The notes under the pieces were generated by a model. It was not told where the DNA came from. It searched no databases and saw nothing but the letters and a program-made list of their open reading frames with translations. The position numbers and the translations under genes were made by a program. Positions 63,301 to 64,000 of a stretch of DNA of 64,000 nt are shown one piece after another; the first letter of the stretch is position 1, and each line of letters starts with the position of its first letter. This DNA comes from SP5GCR1 sp965199685 (lineage in GTDB: Bacteria > Pseudomonadota > Gammaproteobacteria > Poriferisulfidales > Oxydemutatoraceae), in NCBI GenBank assembly GCA_965199685.1, contig OZ241323.1, positions 620,001-684,000 of the forward strand, given 5' to 3'.

Positions 63301-64000
63301 AAGTATTGGGAGAGTCCTTATTGTCGCAGATACAAAGCACATCTACCGTAGAGTTTACGGTACCTGCCGATTTTGTTGCAAGAGATGAGGACGAGATTAC
63401 GGTGGTGCTGAAACTGGAATTGAGTGAAAGCAATAATCCGGCATCTGCGGTAAGCAGAGAAATACTGTTACCAGTGAGGAAGACCAACAACGGAAACTCT
63501 GAAGGTGACGTGAGATGGATAAGTAGCGAGACGCTTTCTGCGGTTGGTTTTTCAGGCGATATAGACGGCGAACCTTTGGCCGATATCGACTATCAGTGGT
63601 TGCTTGAACAAAGCGGTGTATTTATAGAAATACCCAATGCAAACCAAAGAAGCTATACGCCACCCGAAGATGCTCGCAATGCACAATACAGACTTTCTGT
63701 GAGCTATACCGACGGACAGGGTTATCAGACGAACATCCACTACGATGCACCGCTATATGCCGACATCGCTACGCATAAAGATAAAGATAGCGATGGTTTA
63801 ATAGAGATTGAAACCCTTGAAGATCTCAATGCGATTCGTTATCAACCGGATGGCAGCGGCTATCGTACAAGTTCCACAGCGAGCAAGATTACTACTGGCT
63901 GTCCTGCCGGCGTATGCAAAGGCTATGAATTAGTCAGGGATTTGAATTTTATGGATAATGCAAGCTATAGTTCAGTGTCCAACAGAGCAACTTGGACGCG
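48324..64000 (+). CDS. Giant secreted GLUG-repeat surface protein (runs off the window)
   Basis: One open frame of at least 5,225 codons from ATG 48324 to the window edge with no stop. A signal peptide (FIYIFYLVVIGLLQPVSA) leads into ten tandem modules, starting near 48432, 50778, 52191, 53664, 55110, 56502, 57981, 59409, 61401 and 63780, all in the same frame. Each opens with an EF-hand-like D-x-D-x-DGLIEI motif or a relic of it, then LEDLDAIRYQLDGSGY, usually a Cys pair (CPxxGCxGYEL), DLDF, W-PIG, and F-GNG-TISNL. Several GLUG repeats (GGLVGxN-G-I-NSYAxG) follow, then an SYW segment with an FG-QYP-LKY end and a cadherin-like beta-sandwich (L-PxFNPxxFDY). Six of the modules are 464-493 residues; modules 1, 8 and 9 are 660-790 residues and add REJ/PKD-like parts (YRWSQ, YRWRQ, YQWSQ). 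GLUG proteins are surface or secreted proteins; adhesion is the likely role. No secretion partner is in the window. Confidence 0.9.
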   Translation, partial: MNETRLVRFIYIFYLVVIGLLQPVSAQDTFQCNYTTDIDQDNDGLIELCDLDALNAVRYQLDGSGYRESFGAVKITAGCPQSGCTGYELRGDLDFNADDSYRNITNKEAWTSDLGWLPIGDRLNFFAARFEGNGHTIANLYINRPSDYVGLFKATTKLAKISDLVLSQININGNSYVGSLAGHNAGGVAYIGVEGGRLIGTGNHVGGLFGSNEGTILNGDVMLERIEGSGHSLGGLVGYNEGHITYSVADASLSGVNQVGGLVGLNFDGVLTDSRAAGNVKGRDYIGGLVGLNRVRISSNHAEAKVISEGSYSGGLVGANHQGGSIADSRASGMVSGNLYAGGLVGWNKDSQITNSFTVSRVEGNSDIGGLVGWNEDSQISNTYSSGFVTGVHRVGGLIGSNKGIVSDSFANGQVVASGEHVGGLIGWNYAHQTRDATTVRVIHSYWDREAAEILVSAGGSPRTTAQLKSPTTSGLLGETFERWDTSDWEFGTNEQYPILRHSEGSNRGLLPDQHIMLSGLLVLDGLTLSPAFNPQTFDYRVYLIDDSAREIRFSPTIANSTQTISILKDEETSLPSVQNGETVPIILNISPKPTLVTIARHYRIWVIRNPGLEATISSDRSDYRVSEGQRITFNVSTSEPDLQRVRYRWSQVSPTQLNLLKDLNTRQAQLAIDIPDDFVAQDDDDTFVVLQVEVRAGEAAAVRNTTMTVVKTDSGNIGTLVPPIYSESTLTVAEINEADLSMDPDGGLDPSSFRYQWQYKLPSDSAIWQDIEDAVQMRYEIPRSLLTIDDIGYRVWLDYRDNQGYDNRVVSEPLMVRNAGQEDGFSDIYYLEDLYAIRNQLNGKYELVRDLDFNLDASYQDSVNKEKWTVADYENSADTGWLPIGNFANRFSGIFKGNGYTISNLQINRDTSGYQGLFGSLGSGSVVRDVGLVNVRVEGERIAGGLVGSNRGTIIGSYVVGEVHGLTNDLFQGIVGGLVGNNLGVIINSHATGRVLGNNYIGGLVGWNAANAHIINSYASSDVRGDASVGGLVGINLGGINNGYATGQVNGNTDVSGLVGRIEMDEAGIVNSYAIGSVYGNDSLGGLTRRYAGSIIASYWNSETSIAQGGGGIGKTTVQLQSQTPTIPVNGIYKNWDSADWDFGNSDQYPILKYVPGPSGDACGLLGLPQCGELISPRLRHGLVSLATVGGVALSLEFDVEELNQSGIYIGTLSSTNNTIRLIPTTIEPTAHIGFYIGDDETAYDDIRSGETSKAISLKEDDITRIRMEVQGTRTVHYTLYINYQNTVTDRVTLINYLEDLRAISHQPGGSYKLVRDLDFADNESYLDQFNRIFWTVDDYDDANDTGWVPIGSESEPFAGSFDGNGYTISGLQINRDDVDNQGLFGVTSSDALISNIGLLNLKVEGRTTVAGLVGINQGQVGYSYVAGSIESKLEGPAGGLVASNEGGDIIGSYAISEVSGISLLGGLVGDNRGRIINSHADSIIMPDLGSTTFGGLVGRNRRLIANSYATGKILASGNSIMGGLIGWNDSRVINGYASVSIAGRVAGGLVGYNIGSIRNSYAIGELKKGGRTEGSLVGSNEGAIVASYWNTDTIADRTVGNLGIGQNTIQLQSGISQSSDASRAYYEWSDNDWHFGGMDLYPILKHTPASESVFACGSSGVPQCDDLISPGLRYGLRGLSASDVTFHPPIDIERFNQSGVYVGTVFGEHPSMRLIPVAMETTARISIIGIARETIDSHDTSSPISLKNDRINKVVVEVEGTKTVRYTLYLNYLYHRVIDEDNDGLVDINYLEDLDAIRHQLDGSGYRADAESIKIILGCPSGGCSGYELLRDLYFNDADSYRDAETNMGRWTGAGAWQPIAGTFTGTFQGNNKTITNLRVRGNGGLFVTIVSDSGATYIDGIGLLGVDIKGNAVAGIATSCMQCIISNSYVIGNIEGNTAAAGLINTITATSSGRARISNSYFIGNLSIDGRSAVTGGLVGDVDSDLTITDSYVVGTITAQRDDEFIGGLIGVRTSSAIEIINSYASVSATRVGVSQGLFGGNRDLNDTIAPTVRTSYLDKDISGVRVTLGESKPTVELQSPTSATGIYMSWGSDNLGNSDNWDFGNDKQYPAIKYNLRGDVIPISDDDAHCGAADIQKRLAACQTLLRHQGSLLQDLQLSEGAGLSSPFSSALFDYGISVNVDRSIIHLLPTAFNAAVMIEVFKDGSLIEIINSGKWTMPIPLNDFGNTVVNLVVTEGNRRSYEYQFVVSRLNIVAQNIDKDGDGLIDISNATHLNAIRHRSDGSAYKESGTADVIYCPAGCIGYELTADIDLAEVDWQPIGSFSESFTSVFRGNGYTISNLTIKADNTNDVGLLAAIGNRGRVENVGLVNVNITGSNNVGSIAGYNFGTIINSYADGKLVIIGDYAGGLVGRNGGTIANSYANVDVRANGNHAGGLVGRSEMDGSIVNSYATGDVRTNRGFGGGLAGRNNRGMIANSYAIGGVRTNSGIVGGLTASGESIVNSYYRAGAVISGTDSLIGSDKTAAALKAGVPSDDIYTGWDRADWHFGNIKQYPALLYATGDGNDMACRQPSSQQISDCSVRFSASLSEHDKHDKGVVCRSHLLRLLEETPYCGTLLPGQRSGLFQLEFSENAYLIPAFNPEIYNYHLVVGLGTTFRTTPTTYYGTDTITINMDDLSSLTSSGQSSSFTLSDDLDSIVFKVQSATQDMTTIYTIKVHGLMVVNDLISIDYLEDLNLMRHPLAQVSTTLKDCPIDTQDNVRRCHGYRLVRDLDFKDPTSYRAGDLNPIWTTGKGWQPIGDSSNPFTGLFNGNGHTISNLRLKGDATGLFGVLANAARIENIGLLKVDIDVSNNGGALVGENHGEIVNSYVIGGSVRGAEYVGGLVAKNHGAIINSYTHVDVGIADPRRNLSSGGLAGSHSGDAKIHNSYARGMVGGVFHAGGLVGRANAEITNSYAISEVFANVNPGGLVGTSEQTTVTNSYAVSGILLNSSMGGGLIGRSTRSFVNASYWNVDTSEVMDDENNANGIGRTTAELQTSEIGDGIYSGWDSNKWYSGSNSQYPVLRYTSATDVLARPACRAADDRSTEMPVCGTLLPAQRLTGLSNLARSNLTGQVVLLRPEFDSGIYDYELILKSDAREFAIIPNAFNTNAVITLSDDSGTNPIMELPSGQAITLIIENINNLLLTLVVEDPLISETTRTTFYSIKVSKHPFITANDIDEDDDGLIEIRSADDLSAIRYQLDGSGYKASGNDTKITVGCPTVGCRGYELAASIDLSGFDWHPIGAIDDATLDCNNTQSQCFAAIFDGNRALGYEISGLSLTASQRDNVGLFTALADGARVRNVNLSDVDIRGRFGVGSLAAYNAGEIDNSYANGMVVGERDVGGLVAYNVGRISNSYAYGVVSGRRSVGGLVARNESGGMIANSYSLSRVLGNNNIGGLVALNLGSIANTYASGSVQGVTLIGGLIGENGGSVRDSYATASILCTGVPECTSYTIATGGLIGGNAGGIAVNSYWDIATSNIQESADGVGKTTVQLQSGNSQSSDASRAYYKWSKGNWHFGNVYQYPILKYTSSTESTLTGLQSYGLESLAIAEVVSLSPHFNTTKLNYRVGVELDANIRQLHLIPSASNDEAIIRIVSDNGFDETVESGTSSSAIMLHSTGTTVIGVEVSGDRRVRYHFEVDYFSSGVQRNVDTDKDGLIEILTLEDLDAIRNALDGRQLRQQNDDGILIENAKGCPITGCKGYELLQDLDFDNPAHYQAGRVNTAWTTGAGWQPIGTQRYPFTATFKGNGYTISNLRMNRPDNDSGLFGVIDGGETDVAIEGLGLSGVDIVGGVHVGGLVGYNRAGNISKSYVTGSVATIGRDESAIIGGLVGRNVGGSITETYSETQVKSNLADSLAVALAGGLVALNENRGRIENSYAVGSVIGRDSVGGLVASNQSSSEIINSYAVSRAIGIGAMSKVGGLVAVNDATVGDSYWDMEASGVALSAGGTSATTIILQSSTPTSSINSVYRNWGANVWEFADANRYPLLKAVNNARLLAPDGKSLLQSFILSDNVRLFPSFHPLIFDYDIIAESRQMSEVRIDTTSTRVDTTIDVACSDGLVCSSGIPLSFVLDGSYAPQITITTHNPDAGELSYNFSVRYATSEIKRVTATTTTTLSMPLTVAEGERVRLIAPYDIGLNEDSYRYRWRQLVGDVLKFNDTLSPVDTQSAVLDFTVPINVVSKQDDSHIVQLIVEIAVGEDIYLSKAISLIISKRDNDSANRVRLLEDNDKTYTYTVRFERSDSSEFVDRDGGFASAYIQWQRRRSEAEGWINLVSTPTYTIPNEGDYQYRALAVYEDQQGYREQFASEVINYFDIDDDNDGLIEIAYLEELDAIRYQPDGSGYKATASADKITTGCPSSGCKGYELINDLDFADDASYRTSDPAARSVLKNSWTVGNSNFTDASDSSWQPIGTLDAVFNGNGYTISNMQINRSVGTQSNIGLFSQIGITGEVKNLGLINPTIKGLVGIKNVGGIAGRMDRFMENYGEIINSYVVGDATAGDTDKIIRGDVGRSGQTGFIGGLVGWNKGLILNSYAKINVVAEDSETPDTNRQVGVGGLVGRNIDGGKVYNSYSTGEVKGPCIVGGLVGNQFSTNSTQLLTRSEVKNSYMTGNVETGFGTCSNPNIKIAGGLVGRNTNSTIENSYTLGEILGDGTLAGLVGEGSAASNSYWNTDSNCEPIFSDGSLVGLQCFGIIGNVENSRQPSTLRSPIAPNTELDTCPELSADESKSKDVCKTYVNWDVADWDFGTSLQYPALKYGIGLVDTHGPGCDKDPETALPHCDALLPGQHADEVLLNSLSLSANSRNVQLTPSFMPNRFNYEAVIESAVAPVLIDIVTMVATNTEITFRKDDGSLLLKQSDGSVQITTSTSFGFRIETSSANNRDASYQIQVRLKYPLQPNISKAVNGSTPTELIRGNIISIDEGDAVRLDAASSFGQNNPPLNYQWSQVLGESLLSQIQSTSTVEFTVPADFVARDEDEITVVLKLELSESNNPASAVSREILLPVRKTNNGNSEGDVRWISSETLSAVGFSGDIDGEPLADIDYQWLLEQSGVFIEIPNANQRSYTPPEDARNAQYRLSVSYTDGQGYQTNIHYDAPLYADIATHKDKDSDGLIEIETLEDLNAIRYQPDGSGYRTSSTASKITTGCPAGVCKGYELVRDLNFMDNASYSSVSNRATWT

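Overview
The window looks like a chromosomal segment of a gammaproteobacterium with an unusually heavy load of small repeats. The support is gene order and content: rimP-nusA-infB-rbfA-truB, lptD-surA-pdxA, hfq, and gloB, all with standard bacterial start and stop usage. I cannot name the genus from the sequence.

Layout. (1) 0-7.3 kb is a decayed accessory zone. It holds a 684-aa internally repetitive helical protein, several broken copies of a PBECR2-type nuclease gene, each followed by a structured palindromic element, IS fragments, a duplicated small two-helix membrane protein, and many short palindromic repeats. (2) 7.3-17.5 kb is a defence island. It contains a broken Gp37/Gp68-type (DUF5131) gene, a two-gene SLATT-type membrane module, and a five-gene minus-strand operon: small ORF, D12-class adenine methylase, PD-(D/E)XK nuclease, HExxH peptidase, and RloC/PrrC-like ATPase with a zinc-hook CxxC. 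An AAA ATPase bracketed by 56-bp hairpin-bearing direct repeats follows, then another PBECR2 copy with a 164-bp MITE in it. (3) 17.9-32.4 kb is core: the translation/transcription operon rimP-nusA-infB-rbfA-(84-bp repeat array)-truB, moaA, an RND-type membrane fusion protein, the outer-membrane assembly genes lptD and surA, pdxA, and tRNA-Ser(UGA). (4) 32.4-37 kb has a PLD-like nuclease with a C-terminal membrane anchor, an MFS transporter, an NDUFA9-like SDR protein, and a family 25 glycosyltransferase. (5) 37.2-45.5 kb is an R64-like type IVb pilus operon: secretin, PilO-like, small membrane protein, PilP-like, ATPase, pilin, inner-membrane platform protein, pseudopilin, and a PilV-like tip protein. 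It ends at a 34-bp perfect palindrome and a DDE insertion sequence. (6) 46.7-47.8 kb holds hfq and gloB. (7) 48.3 kb to the window edge is one uninterrupted reading frame of at least 5,225 codons, a secreted giant surface protein of GLUG repeats in ten tandem modules.

Mobile sequence dominates the spaces between genes. A MITE-like family (ends GGCTGTTGAAAAA / TTTTTCAACAGCC, about 140-150 bp, 5-bp ACATG target duplication) repeatedly sits in the loop of a second palindromic family (GGGAGGGC-taacat-GCCCTCCC). Internal hairpins of the MITE family change sequence between copies while keeping pairing.

The best candidates for something undescribed are: the PBECR2 gene split by an A7 tract in three of four copies and followed by a covarying palindromic element; the peptidase placed between a restriction-modification pair and a RloC-like nuclease; the hairpin-flanked AAA ATPase cassette; and the giant GLUG protein.
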